Origin: Streptomyces sp. NRRL F-5122
GTDB taxonomy: Bacteria; Actinomycetota; Actinomycetes; Streptomycetales; Streptomycetaceae
DNA length: 64,000 nt
Assembly (NCBI RefSeq): GCF_001507435.1
Contig: NZ_LMWH01000037.1
Location: forward strand, 1 to 64,000
Direction: 5' to 3'
Shown in pieces: positions 26,792 through 34,888 of the stretch (position 1 is the stretch's first letter; each line of letters begins with the position of its first letter). The notes beneath the pieces were generated by a model that ran no database searches, was not told the origin of the DNA, and worked only from the letters and a program-made list of their open reading frames with translations. Made by a program: the position numbers and the translations under genes.

Positions 26792-27477
26792 CACAGCACC
26801 GCCAGATAGTCCGGAAGTCCGGTGCCGGGTGCCAGACCCGGGTCGGGAACCGGTGCGCCGTACTCGGTGCGGACCGGGACGACGCCGGCCCAGTGGGGGA
26901 GCGCGAGGTCCTCGGGCTCGTCGTTGATGCCGCCGGTGCGCACCTTGGCGGAGACCTCGTCCAGGTCCAGGCGGATCACTGCGGTGGCGGCCAGTTCCTT
27001 CTTGTTGGCGGGCCGTGAGTCGTGCGAGCGGCCGGGCACGACGTGGTCCACGATCGCGTCCAGGGCGACCCGCTTCTCCTCGGGGTCGTCGACCTGGTGG
27101 GCGATGCCGTGCACCACCACGGACCGGTAGTTGATCGAGTGGTGGAACGCCGAGCGGGCCAGGACCAGCCCGTCGACATGCGTCACCGTCAGGCACACGG
27201 CGAGCCCCGGGTCGGCCTCGCCCGTCATCCGCAGGGGCCGCGAGCCGGTCGAGCCGTGGACGTAGAGGCGTTCGCCGAGGCGGCCGTACAGCGTGGGCAG
27301 GACCACCGGTGCATCCCCGCGTACGAAGCCGAGGTGGCACACATAGCCCTCGTCGAGTATCGCGTGCACCAGCTCCGTGTCGTACGACGCCCGGTCCGCG
27401 GAGCGCGTGGGGACGGTGCGATCTGTGGGTGCATAGGCGGTGGCGCGTGACGACGCCGGATCGTGGGTCCCGTGCAT
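26791..27477 (-). CDS. Pyridoxamine 5'-phosphate oxidase-family flavoprotein
   Basis: Protein of 228 aa of the FMN-split-barrel superfamily: VHAILDEGYVCHLGFVRGDAPVVLPTLYGRLGERLYVHGS near the start, then SINYRSVVVHGIAHQVDDPEEKRVALDAIVDHVVPGR. It resembles NimA-like flavin proteins, not true PdxH. AGAGGGG before ATG 27477 fixes the start; an in-frame GTG at 27495 is embedded in the operator. It is divergent from a MocR-type regulator and coupled to the PaiB-like gene, so the trio is probably one regulated unit, possibly linked to vitamin B6; inference. Confidence 0.85.
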   Translation of the reverse strand: MHGTHDPASSRATAYAPTDRTVPTRSADRASYDTELVHAILDEGYVCHLGFVRGDAPVVLPTLYGRLGERLYVHGSTGSRPLRMTGEADPGLAVCLTVTHVDGLVLARSAFHHSINYRSVVVHGIAHQVDDPEEKRVALDAIVDHVVPGRSHDSRPANKKELAATAVIRLDLDEVSAKVRTGGINDEPEDLALPHWAGVVPVRTEYGAPVPDPGLAPGTGLPDYLAVL

Positions 27478-27489
27478 TTGCGTCCCCTC

Positions 27490-27520
27490 TTGCACTAGTG
27501 CAAAATATACTTTGTGCTAG
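27490..27520. promoter_or_regulatory. Divergent operator/promoter of the flavoprotein and MocR genes
   Basis: Perfect 14-bp palindrome TTGCACTAGTGCAA (27490-27503) next to AATATACT. On the minus strand CTAGTGCAA (27498-27490) and CTAGCACAA (27520-27512) are direct repeats 22 bp apart, the two-turn spacing usual for MocR regulators. A minus-strand -10 (TATATT, 27509-27504) lies between them. Confidence 0.6.
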
Positions 27521-28845
27521 GAGGATATCCGATCCAGGGGCGGCGTGCAGCCGAGATCGCGGCCAGCGTCGAGCATGCGGTGGGCACGGGGGAGTTGGAG
27601 CCGGGCAGGCTCCTGCCACCGCTGCGAGAGGTGGCCGTCGAACTCGGCGTGAACCCGAACACCGTCGCGGCCGCGTACCGCATCCTGCGCGAGCGGGGGG
27701 TCATCGAGACCGCCGGGCGCCGGGGCAGCCGGGTGCGGTCCGCCCCCGCCACGACGGGACGGGACCACATTCGTGTGGATGTGCCTGCGGGCGTGCGCGA
27801 CGTGTCCAGCGGCAATCCGGATCCGGTGCTGCTGCCGCCGCTGGCGCCGGCGTTCGCGGCGGCCGCGGCTCGGGGGGACCGGGAGCCGGTCCTCTACGGT
27901 GACGTCGCCGTGGATCCGGAGCTGGCGCGCATCGCCCGGGCGGACCTGGACGCGGACGGGGTGCCGGACGGCCCGCCGGTCGTCGTCTCGGGATCGCTCG
28001 ACGCCGTCGAGCGCGTGCTCACGGCCCATCTCAAGCCCGGGGACACCGTCGCCGTCGAGGACCCCGGTTGGGGCAGGACCCTCGACCTCGTCCCGGCACT
28101 GGGGCTGCGCACGGTTCCGGTCGGCGTCGACGACGAGGGGCCGCTCCCCGACGACGTGCGCGGTGTCCTGGAGGCCGGCGCGCGTGCCGTCATCGTCACG
28201 GACCGGGCGCAGAACCCGACGGGCGCCGCGGTGAGCGCGAGGCGGGCCCGTGCCCTGAAGTCCGTGCTGCGGGAGCATCCGCGGACCCTGCTCATCGAGG
28301 ACGACCACGGTCATGGGATCGTCGACGTCCCCCTTCACCCCCTCGCCGGAGCCACCCGGCACTGGGCGTTCGTGCGCTCGGTCGCCAAGGCGTACGGGCC
28401 CGATCTCCGACTGGCCGTGCTCACCGGGGACGGCGTCACCGTCGACCGGGTCCGGGGAAGGCAGCGGCTGGGGCCGGGCTGGGTCAGCCTGCTGCTGCAA
28501 CGGGCGGTCGCGCGGCTGTGGACCGACGGCTCGGTGGACCCGAGGGCCGTGGCGGCGGCGTACGGCGGACGGCGGGACGCACTGATCGACGCACTGGCGC
28601 GGCGCGGTGTCGCGGCCCACGGGCGCAGCGGGATGAATGTGTGGGTTCCCGTCCCTGACGAGACGGGTGCGGTCGCGCGGCTGCTGCACGCGGGCTGGGC
28701 CGTCGCCCCGGGTGCGCGCTTCCGGATGAATGCGGCGCCCGGTGTCAGGATCACCGTCTCGACGCTCACCGCGGAGGAGACCGGGCGCCTCGCGGACGCC
28801 GTCGCCGCCGCCCTCGGGCCCGCCCCCGTCCGGAGCTACGTGTAG
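27514..28845 (+). CDS. MocR-type (GntR HTH / aminotransferase-like) regulator
   Basis: Protein of 443 aa. Residues ~10-75 are a GntR winged helix (IAASVEHAVGTGELEPGRLL, LREVAVELGVNPNTVAAAYRILRERGVI). Residues ~95-440 are an aminotransferase class I-like domain (GSLDAVERVL, EDPGWGRTLDLV, TDRAQNPTGAAVSARRARAL). The usual PLP lysine region reads FVRSVAKAYGPDLRLAVL, with the lysine kept. Such regulators sense PLP or amino acid-PLP adducts. The GTG at 27514 overlaps the promoter region and has no ribosome site, yet the HTH needs a start near here; the exact start is unresolved. Confidence 0.83.
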   Translation: MLGGYPIQGRRAAEIAASVEHAVGTGELEPGRLLPPLREVAVELGVNPNTVAAAYRILRERGVIETAGRRGSRVRSAPATTGRDHIRVDVPAGVRDVSSGNPDPVLLPPLAPAFAAAAARGDREPVLYGDVAVDPELARIARADLDADGVPDGPPVVVSGSLDAVERVLTAHLKPGDTVAVEDPGWGRTLDLVPALGLRTVPVGVDDEGPLPDDVRGVLEAGARAVIVTDRAQNPTGAAVSARRARALKSVLREHPRTLLIEDDHGHGIVDVPLHPLAGATRHWAFVRSVAKAYGPDLRLAVLTGDGVTVDRVRGRQRLGPGWVSLLLQRAVARLWTDGSVDPRAVAAAYGGRRDALIDALARRGVAAHGRSGMNVWVPVPDETGAVARLLHAGWAVAPGARFRMNAAPGVRITVSTLTAEETGRLADAVAAALGPAPVRSYV

Positions 28846-28855
28846 TCGGCGGCGG

Positions 28856-28874
28856 CGCCGGAGTCCTTCCGGCG
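28856..28874. terminator. Short terminator between MocR and EamA genes
   Basis: Perfect 7-bp stem CGCCGGA-GTCCT-TCCGGCG in the 39-nt convergent gap. Confidence 0.55.
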
Positions 28875-28884
28875 GCCGGGTGCC

Positions 28885-29871
28885 TTACGGAGTCGTCCGC
28901 TTCCTCGCAGCCGGCGGCCGGGCACGGTCCCGCGCGGCGGACTTCGGCCGGGCCTGGGTCAGCGCCGCGCCTGCCAGCACGACGATCGCCCCGACCGGGG
29001 TCGACCAGGTCAGCGACTCGTGGAGGATCGCGACACCTGCCGCGGCCGCGATGACGGGGATGAAGTACGTGACCATCTGCGCCGTCGTCGGGCCGACCTC
29101 GGCGACCAGGCCGTACTGGATGAGCACCGCGAGCCCTGTGCCGAGCGCGCCGAGCGCCGCGACCGCAAGCAGCGGCACGAACGGGAGGTGGCTCGGAAGT
29201 GTGGTGAACAGCGGGGTGACCACGGCGAGTTGGACGGTGGCCAGCAACAACTGCGCCCCGGTCAAGGACAGGTGGGAGTGGCCGGTGCCCGCCAGGGTCC
29301 GGCGGACGTAGATCCAGCCGACCGGGTAGCTGAGCGAGGCCAGCAGAGCCATCACCGTGCCGGTCACGTCCAGCCCCTGGAAGCCCTGCCAGGCGCCGAG
29401 CACCGTCAGCACGCCGAGGAAGCCGAGGCCGAGGCCGGCGACCCGGCGCCGCGTGGGCCGGTCCTCGGAGAGCGCGACCAGCGAAAGGACCATGCCCCAC
29501 AGGGGCGAGGTCGCATTGCAGATGCCCGCGAGCGTCGACGGGATCGTCAGCTCCGCGTAGGCGAAGAGCGAGAACGGCAGCGCGTTCAGGAGGAACGCCG
29601 CCACGGTGAGGTGGCCCCAGGTCCGGGCGCCGCGTGGCAGTCGCTCGCGTTTGACGGCCATCGCCGCCGCGAGCACCGCCGTGCCGAACAGCAGTCGGCC
29701 GAACGTCACTTGGAAGGGGGCGTACCCCTGAGTGCCGACCTTGATGAACAGGAAGCTGAAGCCCCAGATCAGGGAGAGGACGGCGAAACGGATGCGCCAG
29801 TCGAGGGCCGCCCGGCGACCCGGGGGGACGGTGGTCGCGCTGTCGGCGGGTCGGGTCGCGGCGATGCTCAT
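28885..29871 (-). CDS. EamA-family (DMT superfamily) transporter
   Basis: Protein of 328 aa with ten helices and both EamA repeats (LSLIWGFSFLFIKVGTQGYAPFQVTFGRLL; VTYFIPVIAAAAGVAILHESLTWS). It is the third EamA protein of the window and diverges from a LysR regulator, the typical arrangement of an exporter controlled by its own LysR protein. AGGTGA lies 5 nt before ATG 29871. A basic C-terminal tail of ~20 aa is cytoplasmic. Substrate unknown. Confidence 0.88.
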   Translation of the reverse strand: MSIAATRPADSATTVPPGRRAALDWRIRFAVLSLIWGFSFLFIKVGTQGYAPFQVTFGRLLFGTAVLAAAMAVKRERLPRGARTWGHLTVAAFLLNALPFSLFAYAELTIPSTLAGICNATSPLWGMVLSLVALSEDRPTRRRVAGLGLGFLGVLTVLGAWQGFQGLDVTGTVMALLASLSYPVGWIYVRRTLAGTGHSHLSLTGAQLLLATVQLAVVTPLFTTLPSHLPFVPLLAVAALGALGTGLAVLIQYGLVAEVGPTTAQMVTYFIPVIAAAAGVAILHESLTWSTPVGAIVVLAGAALTQARPKSAARDRARPPAARKRTTP

Positions 29872-29889
29872 GACGTCACCTTGACGCAC

Positions 29890-29937
29890 GGTACCTCGTA
29901 GCACAATCGAGAATTCGCTGTAGGCATCTCGTAGCAT
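29890..29937. promoter_or_regulatory. Divergent EamA/lysR control region with 14-bp direct repeats
   Basis: Minus-strand TGCTACGAGRTRCC occurs twice (covering 29890-29904 and 29923-29937), 33 bp apart, matching at 12 of 14 positions. The plus-strand hexamer TAGCAT (29932-29937) stands 7 nt before the lysR ATG, so a leaderless lysR mRNA would start there and the repeats would flank its promoter. Confidence 0.5.
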
Positions 29938-29944
29938 CACTTAC

Positions 29945-30853
29945 ATGTTGAACCTCGAGCGCCTGCGTACCCTCGACGCCCTCGCCCGGCACGGCTCGGT
30001 CAGCGGCGCGGCCGAAGGGCTGCACGTGACGACCTCGGCCGTCTCCCAGCAGCTCGCCAAGCTCGAGCGGGAGGTGGGACAGCAGCTCCTGGCGAAGAAC
30101 GGGCGTGGGGTGCGGCTCACGGACGCGGGCCGACTGCTCGCCGATCACGCGGCGCGCATCCTCTCCCAGGTCGAACTCGCCCAGGCCGACCTGGAGGCAC
30201 AGCGCGGTCAGGTGGCCGGCGAACTGCGCGTGTCGGCTTTTCCCACCGCCGCGCGCGGGCTGTTCCCGGCGGCGCTGGCCGCGCTGCGCGCCGGCCATCC
30301 GGCACTGCGACTGCGCTCGTGCGAGCTCGAGCCGGAGGCCGGGGTGGCCGGCGTGGTCCGGGGTGATCTCGACCTCGCGGTCGTCCTCGACTGGTACAAC
30401 AAGCCGATGCCGGTCCCCGACGGACTGGTGAAGGCGGCGATCCTCGACGATCCGGCCGACGTGGCGATGCCCGTGGGCCATCGGCTCGCTGACCGGACCG
30501 AGGTGGACCTCGAGGATTTCGCCGACGACGAATGGATCACCTGGGGCGAGGGGGAGTTCTGTCACGAGTGGCTGATGTTCACCCTGCGCTCCAAGGGCGT
30601 CGAGCCGTGCATCGGACACCGTGCCGCCGAGACGCACACACAGCTCGGGCTGGTCGCCGCCGGTCTCGGTGTGTGCATCGCGCCGCTGCTCGGGCGCGAT
30701 CCGATGCCGGCCGGGGTCGTCACCGTGCCGGTGCGGCAGCGGGTGCGGCGGCACGTCTACGTGGTGTGGCGGGCCGACGCCGACCGCCGCCCCTCGATTC
30801 GCGCGGCGGTGCAGGCGCTGCGGACCGCGGCGCAGGCCGTGTCGGCGGGCTGA
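29945..30853 (+). CDS. LysR-family transcriptional regulator
   Basis: Protein of 302 aa. The winged helix is at residues 1-60 (LERLRTLDALARHGSVSGAAEGLHVTTSAVSQQLAKLEREVG), followed by the linker helix and a periplasmic-binding-protein-like effector domain (GELRVSAFPTAARGLFPAAL; GLVAAGLGVCIAPLL). It is divergent from an EamA exporter gene, the probable target. Translation is probably leaderless since no ribosome site precedes the ATG and a -10-like box sits 7 nt upstream. Confidence 0.9.
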   Translation: MLNLERLRTLDALARHGSVSGAAEGLHVTTSAVSQQLAKLEREVGQQLLAKNGRGVRLTDAGRLLADHAARILSQVELAQADLEAQRGQVAGELRVSAFPTAARGLFPAALAALRAGHPALRLRSCELEPEAGVAGVVRGDLDLAVVLDWYNKPMPVPDGLVKAAILDDPADVAMPVGHRLADRTEVDLEDFADDEWITWGEGEFCHEWLMFTLRSKGVEPCIGHRAAETHTQLGLVAAGLGVCIAPLLGRDPMPAGVVTVPVRQRVRRHVYVVWRADADRRPSIRAAVQALRTAAQAVSAG

Positions 30854-30905
30854 GCGGCGCGGGAAGGCCCGGCGGGGCCGGCCGCCGAGGACCGCACCGG
30901 TCCGG

Positions 30906-31373
30906 CTACACGGGGCCAAGCTTGCGGAAGTCCCAGGAGACGATCTTCTGCGGCGTCAGCCGGATCCACGCGTGGCGGCCGTCGTACGGCATGTCCTCGA
31001 TGCCGAAGTTCTTGCGCGCGAACAGGGTCTCCGGCACATCGAGCTCGGCACACAGCTCCCCGGTACGCGGGATCTCGCCCACGAACTCCGCGACGCCGGA
31101 CAGCTCCGCGCCCCTGAGCTGCTCGTACTCCTCACCGGTGTCGATCACGACGGCGATCCGGGGGTCGCGGCGCAGTTCGGCCCAGCGCTTGCTGCGCACC
31201 ACGGAGTACAGCCACAGCGAGGTGCCGTCCCAGGCGAACCACAGGGCGCTCACGTGCGGGGCGCCGTCGGCCGACACGGTCGCCACCCGGCAGGTGCGCT
31301 GGGCGCTGAGGAAGTCGTCCAGCTCACCGGGCGTCATCATGATCTTCCGGCCCCGGCGCTGAGTGTCGGCCAT
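30906..31373 (-). CDS. PPOX-class (FMN/F420-binding split-barrel) protein
   Basis: Protein of 155 aa with the split-barrel core: MTPGELDDFLSAQRTCRVATVSADGAPHVSALWFAWDGTSLWLYS, then RWAELRRDPRIAVVIDTGEEYEQLRGAELSG. The family covers pyridoxamine oxidase-like and F420-dependent reductases; which cofactor is used cannot be told from sequence alone. GAGGGGGAC before ATG 31373 fixes the start. It is divergent from the frameshifted isochorismatase-fold gene, with an inverted repeat between them. Confidence 0.83.
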   Translation of the reverse strand: MADTQRRGRKIMMTPGELDDFLSAQRTCRVATVSADGAPHVSALWFAWDGTSLWLYSVVRSKRWAELRRDPRIAVVIDTGEEYEQLRGAELSGVAEFVGEIPRTGELCAELDVPETLFARKNFGIEDMPYDGRHAWIRLTPQKIVSWDFRKLGPV

Positions 31374-31415
31374 GCCGTCCCCCTCTTCTTCTCCCACGTC
31401 GTGCCAGAGACATCA

Positions 31416-31432
31416 TCTGACATCACGTCAGA
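31416..31432. promoter_or_regulatory. Inverted repeat TCTGAC-N5-GTCAGA
   Basis: Perfect 6+6 inverted repeat with a 5-nt centre in the 161-nt divergent region between the split-barrel gene and the isochorismatase-fold gene. It has the size of a repressor dimer site; no cognate regulator is adjacent. Confidence 0.4.
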
Positions 31433-31534
31433 AAAGAATGGGGCGTACTCCACCCACCCGCAATGGTGCTTCTTCCCTCCGCACGCGGCGATCGCTACTC
31501 TCGCCGCTTCCGAGCGCCGACGACAAGGGGAGCC

Positions 31535-32202
31535 ATGGCGTCCCGACAGCTCAGCCAGGTCCTCGACCCCCCGACCACCGTGCTGCTCACCGTGGAGTGC
31601 CAGCAGGGTGTCGTGGGCCCGGACAGCGCACTGCCCGAACTCGCCCAGCAGGCGTGCTCCTCCGGCGCGCTGGTCAACGTGGCCCGGCTGGTCGCCGCCG
31701 CGCACGAAGGCGGGGTGCAGGTGATCCACGCGATCGCCGAGCGGCGGCCCGACGGCCGGGGAGCGAATCACAACGCACGCCTCTTCCGCGCGGCGGAACG
31801 GCTTCCGGTCCAGCAGCTCTCCGGCAGCACTGCCGTGCGGGTGGCGGCGCCCATCGAGGTGCGGGAGGAGGACTTCGTCGTCCGCCGGCTGCACGCCTGT
31901 CGCCCATCGAGGGCACCGAGGTCGACTCGCTGCTGCGCAACCTGGGCTGCCGCACCCTGGTCGTCACCGGCGTGTCGGCCAACGTGGCGATCCCGAACGC
32001 CGTCTTCGACGCCGTCAACCGCGGCTACACGGCCGTCGTGCCCGCGGACGCCATCGCGGGGGTGCCCTCCGACTACACCTCCGCGATGGTCCGCAACACC
32101 CTCGCGTTGGTCGCCACGGTCGCGACCACCGACGAGGTCCTGGCCTGTCTCGGGCCGCGGCGGCGTGCGTCGCGGGCCGGAGAGGACGGCGGTGTCACGT
32201 GA
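31535..32202 (+). pseudogene. Isochorismatase-fold (cysteine hydrolase-like) gene with a 1-nt frameshift
   Basis: AAGGGGAG precedes ATG 31535. The reading frame gives an isochorismatase-like N-terminus (TVLLTVECQQGVVGPDS, GVQVIHAIAERRPDGRG, EEDFVVRRLHA) up to about 31895. It then continues correctly only in the +2 frame (LSPIEGTEVDSLLRNLGCRTLVVTGVSANVAIPNAVFDAV) to the stop at 32202. Restoring one G in CACGCCTG (to CACGGCCTG) joins the halves as RRLHGLSPIEGTE. This is either a sequencing error or a true recent frameshift. In the repaired protein the usual catalytic Cys position (GVATDVC in relatives) reads GVSANVA, so hydrolase activity is doubtful in any case. Confidence 0.85.
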
Positions 32203-32683
32203 GCTTGATCTCGTCCCCGGAAACGGAGATGTTCGCGGCGGCCAGCGGCTGGGTCGCCGGCCCCTTCTGCACACTTCCGTCGGTCGCCGAGAAGTGGCTG
32301 CCGTGACACGGGCAGACGATCACGCCGTTCGAGATGCCGCTCACCGCGCAGCCCTGGTGGGTGCACTTGGAGGAGAACGCCTTGAACGTGCCTGCCGCCG
32401 GCTGTGTCACCACCACTCCCTGGTCGGCGAACACCTTGCCGCCGCCCTCGGGGATGTCGGCGGTCTTCGCGAGGACGGTGCCGTCGGTGCCGGCCGCGGC
32501 GTTCTCGCCCCCGCCCGAGGTGCCGCTGCTCGCGGTGCTGTCACTCTGCGACGTGCTCGGGGCCGAGCTGTTGCCTGAGTCACCGCACGCGGTCAGCGCC
32601 GCGGCGAGCCCCGTCACACCGACCGCCGCCATGACGGTCCGGCGGGCGGGTGCCGAGCCGGGCTGAAGCGCTTCGCTGGTCAT
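32195..32683 (-). CDS. Rieske 2Fe-2S lipoprotein, Tat-exported
   Basis: Protein of 162 aa. The N-terminus has a twin-arginine (PARRTVMAAVGVTG) and ends in the lipobox LTAC, so it should be a Tat-exported lipoprotein. A Ser/Gly/Thr-rich linker (residues ~37-70) leads to a Rieske domain with both cluster motifs, CTHQGC and CPCHGS. It would act as an electron carrier on the outer face of the membrane; its partner is unknown. GGAAGGGAA precedes ATG 32683. It ends tail-to-tail with an 8-nt overlap with the isochorismatase-fold gene. Confidence 0.9.
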   Translation of the reverse strand: MTSEALQPGSAPARRTVMAAVGVTGLAAALTACGDSGNSSAPSTSQSDSTASSGTSGGGENAAAGTDGTVLAKTADIPEGGGKVFADQGVVVTQPAAGTFKAFSSKCTHQGCAVSGISNGVIVCPCHGSHFSATDGSVQKGPATQPLAAANISVSGDEIKLT

Positions 32684-33079
32684 GCTGACGTTCCCTTCCA
32701 CGGATGTTTCGTACCTCTGGACGGAGGTACGGCCTTTGAACAATGACCGTTCAGCCACCGTCCAGATCTTGACCGCTTCGAGATCAGGCGGGCGTGAGAC
32801 ACGGCTGGGGTACCGCTGTCAGAGGGACGGCGAGACCACGACCGGGGGCGGTTCACGGCTGTGCCCGGCGCGGCCGCGAGCGGTCGGGGTCATCCCGGGT
32901 CGTGAGGCCACCGCCCGGGCCGGGCCCGGACCGAGGTGAGTGCGGGCACCGGGCCGGTCGCGACGGACGGGTGCGCCCCGGCGCCTTCTCCGCACAGAAA
33001 CGTCCACCCAGCTCGTCGGCGGGGTGGACGTTTCTGTGCGGGTGTCCTTCCTTCTTCGTCTGGCGGTGGCGCGACCGCC
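32684..33079. other. Intergenic stretch between Rieske and PL10-like genes
   Basis: About 400 nt without a gene. It holds a 7-bp inverted repeat in the Rieske leader (GTACCTC 32711-32717 with GAGGTAC 32724-32730), the inverted repeat TGAAC-N7-GTTCA (32737-32753) and the strong terminator at 32991-33040. Confidence 0.6.
32991..33040 (-). terminator. Terminator of the PL10-like gene
   Basis: Perfect 19-bp stem (32991-33009 with 33022-33040), 12-nt loop, 39 nt beyond the stop codon. One of the strongest hairpins in the window. Confidence 0.9.
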
Positions 33080-34888
33080 TCAGCCCGCGGGCCGCGTCAC
33101 ATAGCCGATCAGCTTGGCCATGTTGGCGACGTAGGCCGCCGAGCTGATGCCCAGCGGGGCCTCGCGCGGCCGGTACGGGGGCTCCGCGGGCGGATCCTGC
33201 GGGTTGTACGGCGAGGTGTCGCGGAGATCGCCGACGTTCTTGCTCATGTACGCCTTTCCGTCGTACGGCCTGCGGGTGCCCGGCCCTTCGTAGGGGTTGG
33301 TCACCGCGTCCAGCGGAGTCAGCCAGTGGTCGCGGTCGCCGAGTCCGGCGACCAGGGCGGCCGCCTCGGCGTCCGACACCACCGGCATCGGAAGAGGTGC
33401 GTCACGCAGCAGGTCCGAGAGCTGGATGTCCCGCAGGGAGAAGTACCGGGGCAGGGGGATCGGTGCACCGCCGGAGAGCGGGGACCGGGCGCGCATCGCG
33501 GCCACCTCGGCCGGTGACATGGACGCCAGCTGCTCGTATCCGGCACGCAGTCCCGCGAGGTCGATGGAGCGGCCCGCGGAGTAGTGGCTCAGGGTGTCGT
33601 GGTGGTCGTGGTCGTGGTAGTAGGCGCCGTTGCGGATGTTGGATCCGAAGCGATGCACGAAGCGTGCGCGGTTGGTGCCCAGTTCGACGAAGGTCGGGTG
33701 GGTGCGCCCGGTCAGCAGCGGGTTCTCGTCGATCTGGCGCTGCGTCAGCCGGCAGCTCTCCAGCCAGTCGAGCGCTTCCGGGACCCGGCCGAGGTATCTG
33801 TGGTCTCCGGTCAGCCGGAAGTAGTGGAACAACTGCTGGACGTTGGTCTGGGTGGTGTGCGTCGTGAGCGCGCGGGGTTCGTAGGAGCGTGCGCCCGCGG
33901 GTGCTCCTGCGGGCCTGTCGTGCTTGGACCGGGACAGATGCTGCAGTCCCCAGCCGGCCTGCGGACCGGGCTGCTGCATCCGGCGCAGGCACTCCATCGC
34001 CCTGTGGACGGGACCGATCAGATCGTGCCGGCCCAGCGCGGAGACGCACATCAGCAGGAACTTGATGTTCTCGCCGAGCACATCGTCGTTGAAGGTGACG
34101 TGCTGGGTGTACTCGCCGTCCTCCATCCCGTGCGTCACGTCGCCGGGGAGCCACGGGGGCCGCCGCTCGGGCCACGGCGTCCTGCTGACCGAGCCGTGGT
34201 GAGCGGGATAGCGCTGCGGCCAGCCGCCGTCGGCCGCACCCCCGCCGAACTGGGCGGCCAGCACGAAGCCGATCGCGCGGTCCAGGGCGCGCTCGAACCG
34301 CCGATCGCCGCGCTCCACGTAGAGCCGCAGGATCAGCTGGGCGGCGGCGGACGTGCCCGCGTCGTCGAAGGTGGCGTTGCCGTAGTAGTGCTGGAACTCC
34401 TCCAGGCGCCAGCCGTTCGCGCCGATGGTCGCGTACCAGTCCCTGAGGGACTTCTCGCCGGCGAAGTCATGGATGTAGTTCCAGCCGCCGACCGGCAGTT
34501 GGGCGTCCACGAGGGCGAGACCGGTGCGCTCCGCGGCCCGGTAGAACACCTCCTCGCCGGTGGCGTGGTAGGCGTCGAGCATGCTGTGCCCGACGGACGG
34601 GGTACCGGGCGGCTGGACCCAGCACATGGTGCGCTTGGCCTCCATCTCGCCCCAGGTCACCGACAGATCCGGCAGATAGTTCCAGACGTAACCGCCCCGG
34701 TAGGAGACGGTGCCGTCCATGTACGTGGCCGCTCTGCTCATCGCGCGGATCGTCCCGGTCCGCTGATCGGTACCGGTCGGGGCCGCGGCGGTCGACGCCG
34801 AGGCCGCTCCCGGGTGGGTCACGGCGGGCAGGGCGATCAGCGGGGTGACGGCGAGTCGGCTGAACGTGCGGCGGCTCAGGTTCTCCAC
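33080..34888 (-). CDS. Secreted pectate-lyase (PL10)-like protein
   Basis: Protein of 602 aa. A Tat signal (LSRRTFSRLAVTPLIALPAVTHPGAASA) leads to an (alpha/alpha) toroid with the PL10 hallmarks: GGWNYIHDF, GNATFDDAGTSAAAQ, GGWPQRYP and the TFNDDVLGENIKFLL region (usual family ITFND). The C-terminal ~200 aa (after TNVQQLFHYFRLTGD) are helical and rich in His and Asp around NGAYYHDHDHHDT. It is predicted to cleave polygalacturonate or a related acidic polysaccharide outside the cell; the substrate is inference. GAGGAAGG precedes the GTG at 34888. It diverges from the beta-lactamase-fold gene. Confidence 0.78.
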   Translation of the reverse strand: MENLSRRTFSRLAVTPLIALPAVTHPGAASASTAAAPTGTDQRTGTIRAMSRAATYMDGTVSYRGGYVWNYLPDLSVTWGEMEAKRTMCWVQPPGTPSVGHSMLDAYHATGEEVFYRAAERTGLALVDAQLPVGGWNYIHDFAGEKSLRDWYATIGANGWRLEEFQHYYGNATFDDAGTSAAAQLILRLYVERGDRRFERALDRAIGFVLAAQFGGGAADGGWPQRYPAHHGSVSRTPWPERRPPWLPGDVTHGMEDGEYTQHVTFNDDVLGENIKFLLMCVSALGRHDLIGPVHRAMECLRRMQQPGPQAGWGLQHLSRSKHDRPAGAPAGARSYEPRALTTHTTQTNVQQLFHYFRLTGDHRYLGRVPEALDWLESCRLTQRQIDENPLLTGRTHPTFVELGTNRARFVHRFGSNIRNGAYYHDHDHHDTLSHYSAGRSIDLAGLRAGYEQLASMSPAEVAAMRARSPLSGGAPIPLPRYFSLRDIQLSDLLRDAPLPMPVVSDAEAAALVAGLGDRDHWLTPLDAVTNPYEGPGTRRPYDGKAYMSKNVGDLRDTSPYNPQDPPAEPPYRPREAPLGISSAAYVANMAKLIGYVTRPAG

